Source of the DNA: CBDFHV01 sp965247705
GTDB lineage: Bacteria; Pseudomonadota; Alphaproteobacteria; Rhodospirillales; CAMCUA01
Direction of reading: 5' to 3'
NCBI GenBank assembly: GCA_965247705.1
Contig: CBDFHV010000015.1
Location: 31,598-95,597 of the forward strand
Length of the DNA: 64,000 nt
Under the pieces are notes generated by a model. It saw nothing but the letters and a program-made list of their open reading frames with translations, ran no database searches and was not told the origin of the DNA. The translations under genes were made by a program, and so were the position numbers. Position 1 is the stretch's first letter, and the number at the start of each line of letters is the position of its first letter. Shown here one piece after another: positions 16,734 to 25,394 of this stretch.

Positions 16734-16863
16734 AACCACAGAGGCACAGAGGCACAGAGGCACAGAGGCACAGAGGCACAGAGAAGAAAGAAAAATGCGC
16801 TTCGCGCGGAAAATTCTTCTCTGCTAATTCTCTGTGTCTCTGTGTCTCTGTGCCTCTGTGGTT
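16734..16863. repeat. Dispersed inverted-repeat element, copy 1 (AACCACAGAGGCACAG type)
   Basis: The left arm starts AACCACA and continues with five perfect 8-bp units GAGGCACA (16741-16780). The right arm ends with the complementary CTCTGTGCCTCTGTGGTT. The centre carries GCGCTTCGCGCG. The whole region can fold into one long stem-loop. The same design occurs at 51983-52114. It is not coding: the apparent peptides rich in TEAQRHRG are the well-known spurious translations of this repeat class. Confidence 0.9.
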
Positions 16864-16891
16864 CGCCTTGCTTGGGGGGCGGTGCATTAGA

Positions 16892-17767
16892 TCAGCAGGA
16901 TTCCACCGCCAGCACCGCCTGCAGGCCGGACCGGTAGTCGGGATAGGCCAGCCTGACGCCAAGTTCCTCCTTGATCCGACGGTTGCGGACCCGCCGATTG
17001 TCCCGCCAGAAGCTCAGGGCGATGGGCGACATGGTTCGTTCTGCCGCCTCGAAGTCGATGCCTGGCGGCGGATCGACTCCCAGCAGCCCGCAGGCGAAGG
17101 CGGTGACCTCGGCCGGTTCGGCCGGCATATCATCGCAGACGTTGTAGACGGCGCCGGGCCGGGGCCGGGCCATGGATGCTCGAAGAACGGTGGCGATGTC
17201 GTCCACGTGGATGCGCCCGAAGCGGTGCCCGGGCTTGATCACCCGCTGGGCGGCGCCGGCGCGGATGCGGCCGAAGGGACTGCGCCCAGGACCGTAGATG
17301 CCGGCCAGCCGGAAGATGTGCACGGGCACCGATGTCAACCAGGCGGCCTCCGCCGCGACCCGGCGCCGGGACCGTTCGGACGTCGGTCGCAGGTCCGAGT
17401 CCTCGTCCACCCAGCCGCCGCCCCAGTCCCCGTAGACGCCGGTGGTCGACAGGTAGCCCACCCAGGGGCGCCCGGGCGCCTCGGCGACCGCCGCGCCGTG
17501 CCGTGCCAGCACCGGATCGCCGTCGGCGCCCGGTGGCACCGACGACAGGATGTGGGAGGCGGCGGCCAGGGCGACAAGACCGGCCTCGTCCAGGGAACGC
17601 CCTTCGTCGAAATGGTACACGTCGAACCCGTCCGCATCACCGGCGGCGGAGACGGCATCCCTCGTGGTTCCAGCCACTGACCAGCCCTCGGCCGACAGTC
17701 CGCGGCCGAGCACCCGTGCGCTGTAACCGAGGCCGAAACAGAACAGAGACCCGGGGCTTTCGCCCAT
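16892..17767 (-). CDS. NAD(P)-dependent epimerase/reductase, YeeZ-like extended SDR
   Basis: 291 residues with a Rossmann N-terminus FCFGLGYSARVLGRGL, and STTGVYGDWGG supplying the YxxxK-region equivalent. HIFRLAGIYGPGRSPFGRI and RIHVDDIATVL are typical of atypical extended SDRs annotated YeeZ or nucleoside-diphosphate-sugar epimerase. The exact reaction is unknown. It begins one base after the end of the GST gene, so the two are probably cotranscribed. Confidence 0.82.
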   Translation of the reverse strand: MGESPGSLFCFGLGYSARVLGRGLSAEGWSVAGTTRDAVSAAGDADGFDVYHFDEGRSLDEAGLVALAAASHILSSVPPGADGDPVLARHGAAVAEAPGRPWVGYLSTTGVYGDWGGGWVDEDSDLRPTSERSRRRVAAEAAWLTSVPVHIFRLAGIYGPGRSPFGRIRAGAAQRVIKPGHRFGRIHVDDIATVLRASMARPRPGAVYNVCDDMPAEPAEVTAFACGLLGVDPPPGIDFEAAERTMSPIALSFWRDNRRVRNRRIKEELGVRLAYPDYRSGLQAVLAVESC

Positions 17768-17768
17768 C

Positions 17769-18437
17769 TCAGAAATCGGGGTCCGCGTAGTGGGCCGGGG
17801 GCGCCAGGCCCGGAATGCGGTCGGCCAATACGTCGCGGAAGCTGGGCCGGGATTTCATGCGCGCATACCAGGTCTTGGCCGCCTCGTGATCGCTCCACGG
17901 CACATCGTCCAGGTAGTCCACCGTCGACAGGTGCGCCGCGGCCACCAGGTCGGCGATGGTCATGGTCTCGCCGGCCAGCCAGGTCCGTCGCTCCGTCAAC
18001 CAACCCACGTAGTCCAAGTGATGGTGGATGTTGGCCTTGCCGGCCCGAATCGCCGCCGAACTGGGCTCGCCCAGCTTGAGGAAGCGCTTGGTGATTTTCT
18101 CGCTCACCAGGATCGCCGTCACCTCGCGGTCGAACTTCTCATCGAACCAGGCCACCAGACGGCGGGCTTCGGCCCGCGCCAGGGGCTCGGAGCCCAGCAG
18201 CGGCGGTTCGGGATGCACGTCGTCGAGATACTCAGCGATGGGGCCGCCGCCGCACAGGACAGCGCCTTCGGGCTCCACCAGCACTGGCACCTCGCCGGCG
18301 GGGTTGAGGGCCAGGAACGCTGTCCGCCGCTCCCAGGTCTTTTCCACCCGCAGCTCGAACGGCACCGATTTTTCCCGCAAGACGATGCGCACGGTCCGGC
18401 ACGGAGGCGACAGCCACAGGTGATAAAGCAGACGCAT
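17769..18437 (-). CDS. Glutathione S-transferase family protein
   Basis: 222 residues. The N-terminal thioredoxin-like domain opens MRLLYHLWLSPPCRTVRIVLREK and has the glutathione-contacting AGEVPVLVEPEGAVLCGGGPIAEYLDD. The helical C-domain has TMTIADLVAAAHLSTVDYL. The LSPPCRTVR segment places the likely catalytic Ser/Cys near residues 9-12. It is a soluble detoxification enzyme of unknown substrate. It is followed directly by the epimerase gene. Confidence 0.9.
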   Translation of the reverse strand: MRLLYHLWLSPPCRTVRIVLREKSVPFELRVEKTWERRTAFLALNPAGEVPVLVEPEGAVLCGGGPIAEYLDDVHPEPPLLGSEPLARAEARRLVAWFDEKFDREVTAILVSEKITKRFLKLGEPSSAAIRAGKANIHHHLDYVGWLTERRTWLAGETMTIADLVAAAHLSTVDYLDDVPWSDHEAAKTWYARMKSRPSFRDVLADRIPGLAPPAHYADPDF

Positions 18438-18643
18438 GGCGGCTCGATTACAGGGGTCCCATCGCGAAGTCCACAGAACGTAACGATTTCAAGGACAAAC
18501 CACACCGCCCGCTCCCGGCTTTGTGACCCGTTGTGGGCAAGATCCGGAAGCTCGGATCTTGCCTTCGAGCCGCGCAATCCGCATGTTCACCATAGTCTGG
18601 CCGGCGATCCGGCCGCACGTGGCCACTGACGGGGATACTCGCC

Positions 18644-19585
18644 ATGCTGATTCGTAGCGCCAACAGTTCGGACGTGAAGTCCTCGGAGATCACGTCCAAG
18701 GATACCTACCTCAATCGCCGCGCCTTCATCGCCGCCGCCGGTGGCGCCGCCTTGGCCCCTGGCCTGGCCTTGGCCGCAACCCCTCGAGGGGAAAAGCTGG
18801 CAGGCGTCGTGCCCGGCCCCTTCGGCACGGACGAGGAAGTGACCGAGTTCGAGAAAGCCACCACCTACAACAACTTCTACGAATTCGGCACGGGCAAGGG
18901 CGACCCGGCGCGCAATGCCCGCTTCTTCAACCCCAAACCCTGGACCGTCAGCATCGAAGGCGAGGCGGCGAAGACCGGCGAGTTCGGCTTCGAGGACCTG
19001 ATCAAGCCCCATCAGCTGGAGGAGCGGGTCTACCGCATGCGCTGCGTCGAGGCCTGGTCCATGGTCCTGCCGTGGGTGGGGATCCCCCTGGCGGATATCA
19101 TCAAGCGCTTCGAACCCACCTCGAAGGCCAGATACGTGGCGTTCCAGACCCTGGTCGACCCGGAGCGCATGCCGAATCAGAAGTCCAGGGTCCTCGACTG
19201 GCCCTACGTCGAGGGCCTGCGCATGGATGAGGCCATGAACCCGCTAACCATCCTGGCCGTGGGCCTCTACGGCGAGGTGATGCCCAATCAGAACGGGGCG
19301 CCGATCCGCCTGGTGACCCCGTGGAAGTACGGGTTCAAGGGCATCAAGTCCATTGTCTCCATCCGCTTCCAGGAGTCCGAGCCGCCCACCACCTGGAACA
19401 TCCAGGCGGCCGGGGAGTACGGGTTCTACGCCAACGTCAATCCGACGGTGGATCATCCCCGCTGGAGCCAGGCGACGGAGCGGCGCATCGGCGAGTTCTT
19501 CCGCCGCGACACGCTGATGTTCAACGGCTACGAAGAGCAGGTGGCCCATATGTACGGCGACATGGACCTGGCGGCGAAATTCTGA
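18644..19585 (+). CDS. msrP: Periplasmic methionine sulfoxide reductase catalytic subunit
   Basis: 313 residues. A twin-arginine signal (NRRAFIAAAGGAALAPGLALA, residues 25-44) sends the folded molybdenum-cofactor protein to the periplasm. The Mo-ligating cysteine is Cys134 in RMRCVEAWSM. The sulfite-oxidase fold is supported by AFQTLVDPERMPNQ and RLVTPWKYGFKGIKSIVSI. It reduces methionine sulfoxide in oxidised envelope proteins, receiving electrons from MsrQ, which is encoded 50 bp downstream. Confidence 0.97.
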   Translation: MLIRSANSSDVKSSEITSKDTYLNRRAFIAAAGGAALAPGLALAATPRGEKLAGVVPGPFGTDEEVTEFEKATTYNNFYEFGTGKGDPARNARFFNPKPWTVSIEGEAAKTGEFGFEDLIKPHQLEERVYRMRCVEAWSMVLPWVGIPLADIIKRFEPTSKARYVAFQTLVDPERMPNQKSRVLDWPYVEGLRMDEAMNPLTILAVGLYGEVMPNQNGAPIRLVTPWKYGFKGIKSIVSIRFQESEPPTTWNIQAAGEYGFYANVNPTVDHPRWSQATERRIGEFFRRDTLMFNGYEEQVAHMYGDMDLAAKF

Positions 19586-19634
19586 ACAGGTCGGTTCGAA
19601 ACCCCATCGCCCATCGCCCGGTCGTGAGAAGCCC

Positions 19635-20273
19635 GTGAGCCCCAACGCGCGCGTCCGCTGGATCGCCAAGCCGACAGTGTTCGCCCTGTCTCTGGCGCCC
19701 CTGGCGTGGGTGGCGTGGCAGGCGTTCAACGACGGCCTGGGCGCCAACCCCATCGAGGCCCTCAACCGCTATCTGGGCGAGTGGGGGCTGAAGTTCCTGA
19801 TGATCGCGCTCGCGGTGACCCCGTTGCGGCGACTGACCGGCTGGGCGACACTGACCCGGTTCCGCCGGATGATGGGCCTGTTCGCCTTCGCCTACGTCCT
19901 CCTGCACCTGACCAGCTACGTGGTGCTCGATCATTTCTTCAATTGGGCCGTGATCTGGTCGGACATCGTCAAGCGCACCTTCATCACCGTCGGCATGCTG
20001 GGCGTTTTGCTGCTGCTGCCGCTGGCCATCACCTCGACCAAGGGCATGATCAAGCGCCTGGGCGGGAAGCGCTGGCAGGCCCTGCATCGGATCGTCTACG
20101 TGGCCGGCATCGCCGGGGTGGTCCACTTCTACATGATGGTCAAGGCGGACGTGACCGAGCCTCTGGTCTACGCCGGGATCCTGTCGGTGCTGCTGGGTTC
20201 TCGGCTGGTGGTTGCGCTTCGCGAGCGGGCCGGCCGTCAGCGACGACGCAGCGCCGGCGCGCAACCGGCCTGA
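19635..20273 (+). CDS. msrQ: Heme-binding membrane subunit of the MsrPQ system
   Basis: 212 residues, hydrophobic, with about six transmembrane helices and conserved histidines in YVLLHLTSYVVLDH and ALHRIVYVAGIAGVVHF that bind heme b. The start is a GTG at 19635. It carries electrons from the quinone pool or flavin reductase to periplasmic MsrP. It ends shortly before an 11-bp perfect inverted repeat that separates it from the convergent gene. Confidence 0.95.
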   Translation: MSPNARVRWIAKPTVFALSLAPLAWVAWQAFNDGLGANPIEALNRYLGEWGLKFLMIALAVTPLRRLTGWATLTRFRRMMGLFAFAYVLLHLTSYVVLDHFFNWAVIWSDIVKRTFITVGMLGVLLLLPLAITSTKGMIKRLGGKRWQALHRIVYVAGIAGVVHFYMMVKADVTEPLVYAGILSVLLGSRLVVALRERAGRQRRRSAGAQPA

Positions 20274-20324
20274 GCGGGCGGGTCTCGGACCGGCCCGCTC
20301 CACACGCCAACGACGGCGCCTCAC

Positions 20325-20353
20325 ACCAAGGGTCATTGTCAGTGACCCTTGGT
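20325..20353. terminator. Perfect hairpin between convergent genes
   Basis: ACCAAGGGTCA, a 7-nt loop, then TGACCCTTGGT. It lies between the msrQ stop on the + strand and the stop of the hypothetical gene on the minus strand (20355), so it can serve both. There is no clear T tract on either side. Confidence 0.6.
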
Positions 20354-20354
20354 A

Positions 20355-20687
20355 TCAGCCCCCGCCCACCACCTGCACCATCAGGGCCAGGCTGTCGCCT
20401 TCGTGCTTGAGGATCTTGCGGCCGCGCCGCGGCAGGGGGATGCCCAGGTCCCGGCAGAAGCGGATCAGGGCGGCGGCGGCGTTTTCCCGATCCAGCTTCA
20501 CCTCGTTGGGATGGGCCGGGTTGCTGGTGGTGAAGGTCAGCACGACCGTGGCTTCGTCGTCCTCGTGAACCACCACGTCGCCGATGTTGGCGTTCGGCAT
20601 GGTGATGCGGTTGTGATGGCAGTGATCCACGGCCGCGGCCTGGATCTCAGCCTTGGTGAAGATGATTTTTCGAATTTCGGTCGGCAT
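20355..20687 (-). CDS. Conserved-looking hypothetical protein, 110 residues
   Basis: I do not recognise this family. It starts MPTEIRKIIFTKAEIQAAA and contains NANIGDVVVHEDDEATVVLTF, an alternating hydrophobic pattern suggesting beta strands. It ends with a conserved-looking RFCRDLGIPLPRRGRKIL helix region. There is no signal peptide or membrane segment. Coding is supported by codon bias, a full-length frame filling the gap after polA, and a hairpin at its 3' end. It is downstream of polA on the same strand with a 52-bp gap. Confidence 0.7.
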   Translation of the reverse strand: MPTEIRKIIFTKAEIQAAAVDHCHHNRITMPNANIGDVVVHEDDEATVVLTFTTSNPAHPNEVKLDRENAAAALIRFCRDLGIPLPRRGRKILKHEGDSLALMVQVVGGG

Positions 20688-20739
20688 CTGAGGCGCGGCG
20701 CGGGTTATTGTTGTCGACCCATGGTCCCGGAGGGGCGGG

Positions 20740-23529
20740 TCAGTGGGCTTCCTCCCAGTTTAGTCCGCTACCGGCGTCGACGACCAGGGGTACGTCGAGG
20801 TGGGCGGCCGATTCCATCACATGGCGCACCAACGCCCGGGTTTCGTCCAGTTCGCCCTCGGGCACCTCGAACACCAGTTCGTCGTGCACCTGCAGCAGCA
20901 TGCGGGCTCCCAAGTTTGCCTTCTCCAGAGCCCCCGGCAGGCGGATCATCGCCCGCTTGATAATGTCCGCGGCGCCACCCTGGATGGGGGCGTTGATGGC
21001 CGCACGCTCGGCGAAGCCGCGCCGCGCCGGGTTCTTGTCCTGGATCGAAGCGAGGTGCACCTTGCGGCCGTAGAGCGTGGTCACGAAGCCCACTTCGTGG
21101 GCCTGGCGCTTGGCCTGGTCCATATAATCCCGAATGCCCGGATAGCGCTCGAAATAAGCATCGATATAGGCCGCAGCGTCGCCCCGCGAAATCCCCAGTT
21201 GACGGGCCAGCCCAAATGCGGAGATGCCATAGATAATGCCGAAGTTGATGGCCTTGGCCTGGCGCCGGACCATGGGGTCCATGCCCTCGACGGGGACGTC
21301 GAAAACCTGCGACGCGGTCATGGCGTGGATGTCGGCGCCGTCGAAGAAGGCCTGGCGAAGGGCCTCGATCCCGGCAACGTGGGCAAGCAGCCGCAGCTCG
21401 ATCTGGGAATAGTCGGCCGACAGCAGCACCCAGCCCTTCTCCGGCACGAAGGCACGGCGGATTTTGCGCCCTTCTTCGGTGCGCACCGGAATGTTTTGCA
21501 AGTTCGGGTCGTTGGAGCTGAGCCGGCCGGTCGAAGCCACCGTCTGGGCATAGCTGGTATGGACCCGGCCGGTGTCAGGGTTGATCTCCTCGACCAGGGT
21601 GTCCGTATAGGTGCTTTTGAGCTTGGCGAGCTGGCGCCAGTCCAGCACCCGGGCCGGCAGGTCGTGGCCCTGGGCGGCCAGGTCCTCCAGCACGTCGGCG
21701 CCGGTGGCGTAGGCCCCCGTCTTGCCCTTCTTGCCGCCGGGCAAGCTCATCTCGTCGAACAGAATTTCCCCCAGTTGTTTGGGCGAACCGACGTTGAAGT
21801 CCCGCCCGGCCAATTCGTGGATTACCGTCACCAGATCCCCCATGCGGGCGGCGAAGTCCCGGCTGAGGTCCTTGAGGAACGCGGCGTCGACGAGAATTCC
21901 CCGGCGCTCCATATCCGCCAGCACGGGGATCAGGGGCCGGTCCAGGGTCTCGTAGACCGTGGCCATGCGTTCGTGCACCAGCCGGGGCTTCAGGGCCTCG
22001 TACAGGCGTCCGGTGACGTCGGCGTCTTCCGCCGCGTAGTCCAGGGCCTTGTCGAGGGGCACCTGGTCGAAGGTCACCTGGTTCTTCCCCGAACCGGCGA
22101 CTTCGGCGAACTTGATGGTCCGGTGATCGAGTATCAGGTCGGCGAGTTCGTCCATGCCGTGGCCGTGAAGGCCTCCGTCGAGCACATAGGACAGCACCAT
22201 GGTGTCGTCCACGGGGGCAACGCGGATGTCTTGCTGGGCCAGAACCTGCATGTCGTATTTGATGTTTTGGCCGACCTTGAGGACCGTCGGGTCCTCCAGG
22301 AGCGGCTTGAGCAGGGCCACCGCCTCGGCCAGCGGCACCTGCTTCGGCGCCCCTTCCCCGTCCCCCTCTTCGCCACCGCCGCCCAGGTCGAGCTGACCCT
22401 GGGCGGCGGCGCCCCTATGGGTGAGCGGGATGTAGCAGGCGCTTCCCGGTTCGAGGGCCAGGGAGACCCCCACCAACCGGGCCCGCAGGGCGTTCAGCGA
22501 CGTGGTCTCCGTATCCACGACGACCATGCCGGCGGCCGTCGCCAACCTCACCCAACGGCTGAGTGCTTCCGCATCCTGCACCAGCTGGTAGGTAACCTCG
22601 GCCACGGGCCGTTCCGCCAGATCCATCGCGCCCGCGGCCCCCGCGGCGCCTTGTGGCAGTCGGCTTTCGACGCGGGCGATCAAGGACTTGAAGCCTTGGG
22701 CCTTGAGGAAGTCGAGCAGGGTTTCCGCGTCGGGCTCGGCAACGGCGAAGTCGGACAGGGGATGCTCCACCGGAACATCGACCTTGAGCGTGACCAACTC
22801 GAGGGACACCCGGGCCATGTCCGCTTGCTCGATCAAAGACTGGCGACGCTTGGGCTGCTTGATCTCCCCGGCGCGGGCCAGGAGCGTCTCCAGGTCGCCG
22901 TATTCGTTGATCAGCAGGGCCGCGGTCTTGATTCCGATGCCTTGGATACCGGGTACGTTGTCGGTGGAATCGCCGGCCAAGGCCTGCACCTCGATCACCT
23001 TGTCGGGACCGACGCCGAACTTCTCCTCCACTTCCTTGGGGCCGATGGTGCGATTGCGCATGGCGTCATAGAGGGTGATCTTGTCGTCGACGAGCTGCAT
23101 CAGATCCTTGTCCGACGAGACGATGGTGACCACAGCCCCGTCCGCCGCCGCCTGGCGGGCGTAGGTGGCGATCAGATCGTCGGCCTCGAAGCCGGGCATC
23201 TGGATGCAGGCCACGTTGAGCGCCCGTGTGGCGTCGCGCACCAGCTCGAATTGGGGGATGAGCTCTTCCGGCGGCGGCGGGCGGCTGGCTTTGTAGTCAG
23301 GGTAAATATCGTTGCGGAAGGTCTTGCGCGCGGCATCGAGGATGACGGCGATGTGGCCCGCGTCGGTGTCAGTCAGCAGCTTCATGACCATGGCGGTGAA
23401 GCCGTAGACCGCGTTCACCGGCGTTCCGTCCGCCCGAGTCATCGGCGGCAGCGCATGGAAAGCGCGGAAGATGAACCCCGACCCGTCGATGAGGAAGACG
23501 TGCTTCGGTTTTTCGGTTTCTGTGCTCAC
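20740..23529 (-). CDS. polA: DNA polymerase I
   Basis: 929 residues with all three domains. The 5'-nuclease (about 1-290) has FLIDGSGFIFRAFHALPP and PGFEADDLIATYARQA. The 3'-5' exonuclease (about 320-510) keeps VVVDTETTSLNALRA, so proofreading should be active. The polymerase domain has LLSADYSQIELRLLAHV, RRQAKAINFGIIYGISAFGLA and LLQVHDELVFEVPE. It removes RNA primers and fills gaps. No odd features apart from a glycine-rich linker around residues 375-390. Confidence 0.99.
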   Translation of the reverse strand: MSTETEKPKHVFLIDGSGFIFRAFHALPPMTRADGTPVNAVYGFTAMVMKLLTDTDAGHIAVILDAARKTFRNDIYPDYKASRPPPPEELIPQFELVRDATRALNVACIQMPGFEADDLIATYARQAAADGAVVTIVSSDKDLMQLVDDKITLYDAMRNRTIGPKEVEEKFGVGPDKVIEVQALAGDSTDNVPGIQGIGIKTAALLINEYGDLETLLARAGEIKQPKRRQSLIEQADMARVSLELVTLKVDVPVEHPLSDFAVAEPDAETLLDFLKAQGFKSLIARVESRLPQGAAGAAGAMDLAERPVAEVTYQLVQDAEALSRWVRLATAAGMVVVDTETTSLNALRARLVGVSLALEPGSACYIPLTHRGAAAQGQLDLGGGGEEGDGEGAPKQVPLAEAVALLKPLLEDPTVLKVGQNIKYDMQVLAQQDIRVAPVDDTMVLSYVLDGGLHGHGMDELADLILDHRTIKFAEVAGSGKNQVTFDQVPLDKALDYAAEDADVTGRLYEALKPRLVHERMATVYETLDRPLIPVLADMERRGILVDAAFLKDLSRDFAARMGDLVTVIHELAGRDFNVGSPKQLGEILFDEMSLPGGKKGKTGAYATGADVLEDLAAQGHDLPARVLDWRQLAKLKSTYTDTLVEEINPDTGRVHTSYAQTVASTGRLSSNDPNLQNIPVRTEEGRKIRRAFVPEKGWVLLSADYSQIELRLLAHVAGIEALRQAFFDGADIHAMTASQVFDVPVEGMDPMVRRQAKAINFGIIYGISAFGLARQLGISRGDAAAYIDAYFERYPGIRDYMDQAKRQAHEVGFVTTLYGRKVHLASIQDKNPARRGFAERAAINAPIQGGAADIIKRAMIRLPGALEKANLGARMLLQVHDELVFEVPEGELDETRALVRHVMESAAHLDVPLVVDAGSGLNWEEAH

Positions 23530-23642
23530 GGCTGGCCCTGCTGTGTAAAAGGGGATCCCGGGAACGGATGTAGCGCACCATTGTAGCCCATCCGCCGGCC
23601 GGCAAGGCTAGTGGTCTGTTGCCCCGGACGGGCCCAACAACC

Positions 23643-23873
23643 TCACGGCAGCTTGCCTTCGGGCGAGCCGCTGGGTTCGTGAACGAGAATGTCCCCGGGT
23701 TGGCACGTAAGGTACTCGCAAATTTTCTCCAAGGTATCGAAGCGAATTCCCTTAACTTTACCCGATTTCAAAAGTGAGATGTTTTGTTCTGTAATGCCGA
23801 CGTAGTTGGCCAAGTCCCTTGACTTCGCCTTGCGTCTTGCGAGCATCACGTCGAGTGTAACGACTATTCCCAT
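23643..23873 (-). CDS. XRE-family small helix-turn-helix regulator
   Basis: 76 residues of the YozG/Cro type: MLARRKAKSRDLANYVGITEQNISLLKSGKVKGIRFDTLEKICEYLTCQPGDIL. It lies 25 bp downstream of the DUF2975 membrane protein gene, a common pairing in which the regulator is thought to control the membrane protein. The pair has lower GC than the neighbours, hinting at acquisition. Confidence 0.88.
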   Translation of the reverse strand: MGIVVTLDVMLARRKAKSRDLANYVGITEQNISLLKSGKVKGIRFDTLEKICEYLTCQPGDILVHEPSGSPEGKLP

Positions 23874-23898
23874 GGTTGGCCTCTACACGAAATCCCAT

Positions 23899-24516
23899 TC
23901 ACACAAAATACGCGTTTTCCTCGGACAATCGCTGACCTTCCGCCATTACCCAGGAAATGATGAAGGCGCCGCCAGCCGCAATGAGAGTATAAATCTCGTC
24001 CTCGTCGAACTGAAAGATGAAGAGACGCTCGCCCGGCGCAAAATCAAACGTGAGCAACAGGCTCAAGAATGGCGTTTCGATTATTGTGAACGTTGCGGCG
24101 AGGACGAAAGACGTGGCCGCCGCCTTCATCGCCGAAACGTTACCCATGGTAAATATCTGCCCGGACCGGTAGAGCCGAAACAACGTCCCCAAGCGCCACA
24201 GGCCCCAGGAAAACGCACCGACCCCGAACAGCGCCACGGCCGCACCGATGATCCGCTTCATCGAATCAAGCTGCGCCGCCGCGACTCCATCGCGTATCAG
24301 TGCCGGAATTTCGACCGCCTCTTCGATGATCTCGTTCGCCGGAAGGGACATCCAGGCATAGACGGTCCACAGCGGCAAGAAGACCGAAACCCCGATACAT
24401 ACCCAGGCGAGGGGGCCGCTCAAAAGGCGAATGCGTTTCAACCTTTGCACCGCGACGTCCTGGGCGATTTTTTCCGCTATCTCGTTCACTTCAGTTTCCT
24501 CGCTGCTGTCCGGCAT
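23899..24516 (-). CDS. DUF2975-family membrane protein
   Basis: 205 residues with four predicted membrane segments: WVCIGVSVFLPLWTVYAW, GAAVALFGVGAFSWGLWRL, AATSFVLAATFTIIETPFLSL and IYTLIAAGGAFIISWVMAEG. The motif IFTMGNVSAMKAAA and the end AEGQRLSEENAYFV are typical of DUF2975 proteins (LxxENxxFV). The function is unknown. It is adjacent to a small XRE regulator, and the operon is divergent from an outer-membrane protein gene across an AT-rich gap (24517-24692). Confidence 0.85.
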   Translation of the reverse strand: MPDSSEETEVNEIAEKIAQDVAVQRLKRIRLLSGPLAWVCIGVSVFLPLWTVYAWMSLPANEIIEEAVEIPALIRDGVAAAQLDSMKRIIGAAVALFGVGAFSWGLWRLGTLFRLYRSGQIFTMGNVSAMKAAATSFVLAATFTIIETPFLSLLLTFDFAPGERLFIFQFDEDEIYTLIAAGGAFIISWVMAEGQRLSEENAYFV

Positions 24517-24692
24517 GGTCGGCGCACCGCGCGGAGATTGCTCCCGTGGAAAAAACTATGGCACGAAATGGACTGGCGTATAACGGCAATATTTTATTGT
24601 TATACAATAATTAATTCTTGAAATACGAATAACGTCGTCTACCCTCCCAGAACCCAAGCGTTACCTGGTGGCCCTAACGATGAGGTTGGTTC
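24517..24692. promoter_or_regulatory. AT-rich divergent promoter region
   Basis: This 176-bp gap separates divergent genes and contains a markedly AT-rich tract at about 24585-24630 in an otherwise GC-rich region. It presumably carries promoters for the DUF2975/XRE pair and for the outer-membrane barrel gene. I could not assign exact -35 and -10 elements. Confidence 0.4.
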
Positions 24693-25379
24693 ATGAAAGT
24701 GCATGCCTGCTTAGCGATTCTGTCGGTGGCGATCATCGCCGAAACGGGACTGCCCCGCGCGGCGACCGCGCAAGAGGCGCCGCCGCCGCGCGGAATGGAC
24801 CTCCAGCCAACCGGTCGCTGGTCCGGTTCCTATGGCGGATTGGTGCTCGGTGCGGGATGGATCGACGCCGATGTGCAAGGGGCCGCGGGCGGTCGCGAGT
24901 TTGAATTGAGCGGCCTCGGCTTCACGGGGGGCGCCCTTGTCGGTCGTCATATTGCCGCCATTGGTTTGGGATCGTCGGTTGGTCAATTGCTGTTCGGCGG
25001 GGAAGCCGAACTGACCCATTCGACGGCCAGCGACAGCCAACGTGACCCTACTCTCGGCGTTCTCGAGACGGATTCCAGCCTCATCGCTTCGCTGCGCCTT
25101 CGTGGCGGCTACGCGTGGCGGAAGTATTACCTTTATGGAACCGTTGGTCCCGCCGTGTCCGATATGGGTGTCGAGGCCGCGACGGGCGGCAACGACGATT
25201 TCAAGATCGGCTTGTCATACGGCCTCGGTGTGGAAGTTGCCTTGGACAAAAAGTGGTCCCTACGGCTGGAGGGACTCTCCTACGAATTTGGAGATGACAA
25301 TGTCACCCTCTCCGGAGCAAATCGAAATGTCGAGACCAACTCCGAAACAATCCGACTCGGCATTTCCTACAAGTTCTGA
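24693..25379 (+). CDS. Outer-membrane beta-barrel protein
   Basis: 228 residues. A Sec signal peptide is cleaved near ATAQEAPPP (about residue 27). Then come alternating amphipathic strands with SYGGLVLGAGWIDADV, ASLRLRGGYAWRKYYLYGTVGPAVS and IGLSYGLGVEVALDKKWSLRLEGLSYEFGD. The C-terminus is IRLGISYKF, ending in the aromatic residue recognised by the BAM machinery. This is the small 8-stranded porin-like/OmpA-barrel type (Omp25/OmpW-like). It is 15 bp upstream of a MlaC-like gene, suggesting a shared envelope role. Confidence 0.85.
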   Translation: MKVHACLAILSVAIIAETGLPRAATAQEAPPPRGMDLQPTGRWSGSYGGLVLGAGWIDADVQGAAGGREFELSGLGFTGGALVGRHIAAIGLGSSVGQLLFGGEAELTHSTASDSQRDPTLGVLETDSSLIASLRLRGGYAWRKYYLYGTVGPAVSDMGVEAATGGNDDFKIGLSYGLGVEVALDKKWSLRLEGLSYEFGDDNVTLSGANRNVETNSETIRLGISYKF

Positions 25380-25394
25380 GCCGAGAACGGCACC

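Noticed and set aside
16588..16962. Apparent proteins with TEAQRHRG or PLCLCASVPLCLC repeats
   Set aside because: They translate the AACCACAGAGGCACAG hairpin element, a known source of spurious proteins.
20800..23586. Very long + strand frame opposite polA
   Set aside because: It is antisense to a complete DNA polymerase I gene and has the His/Gly/Gln-rich composition expected of a GC-driven shadow frame.
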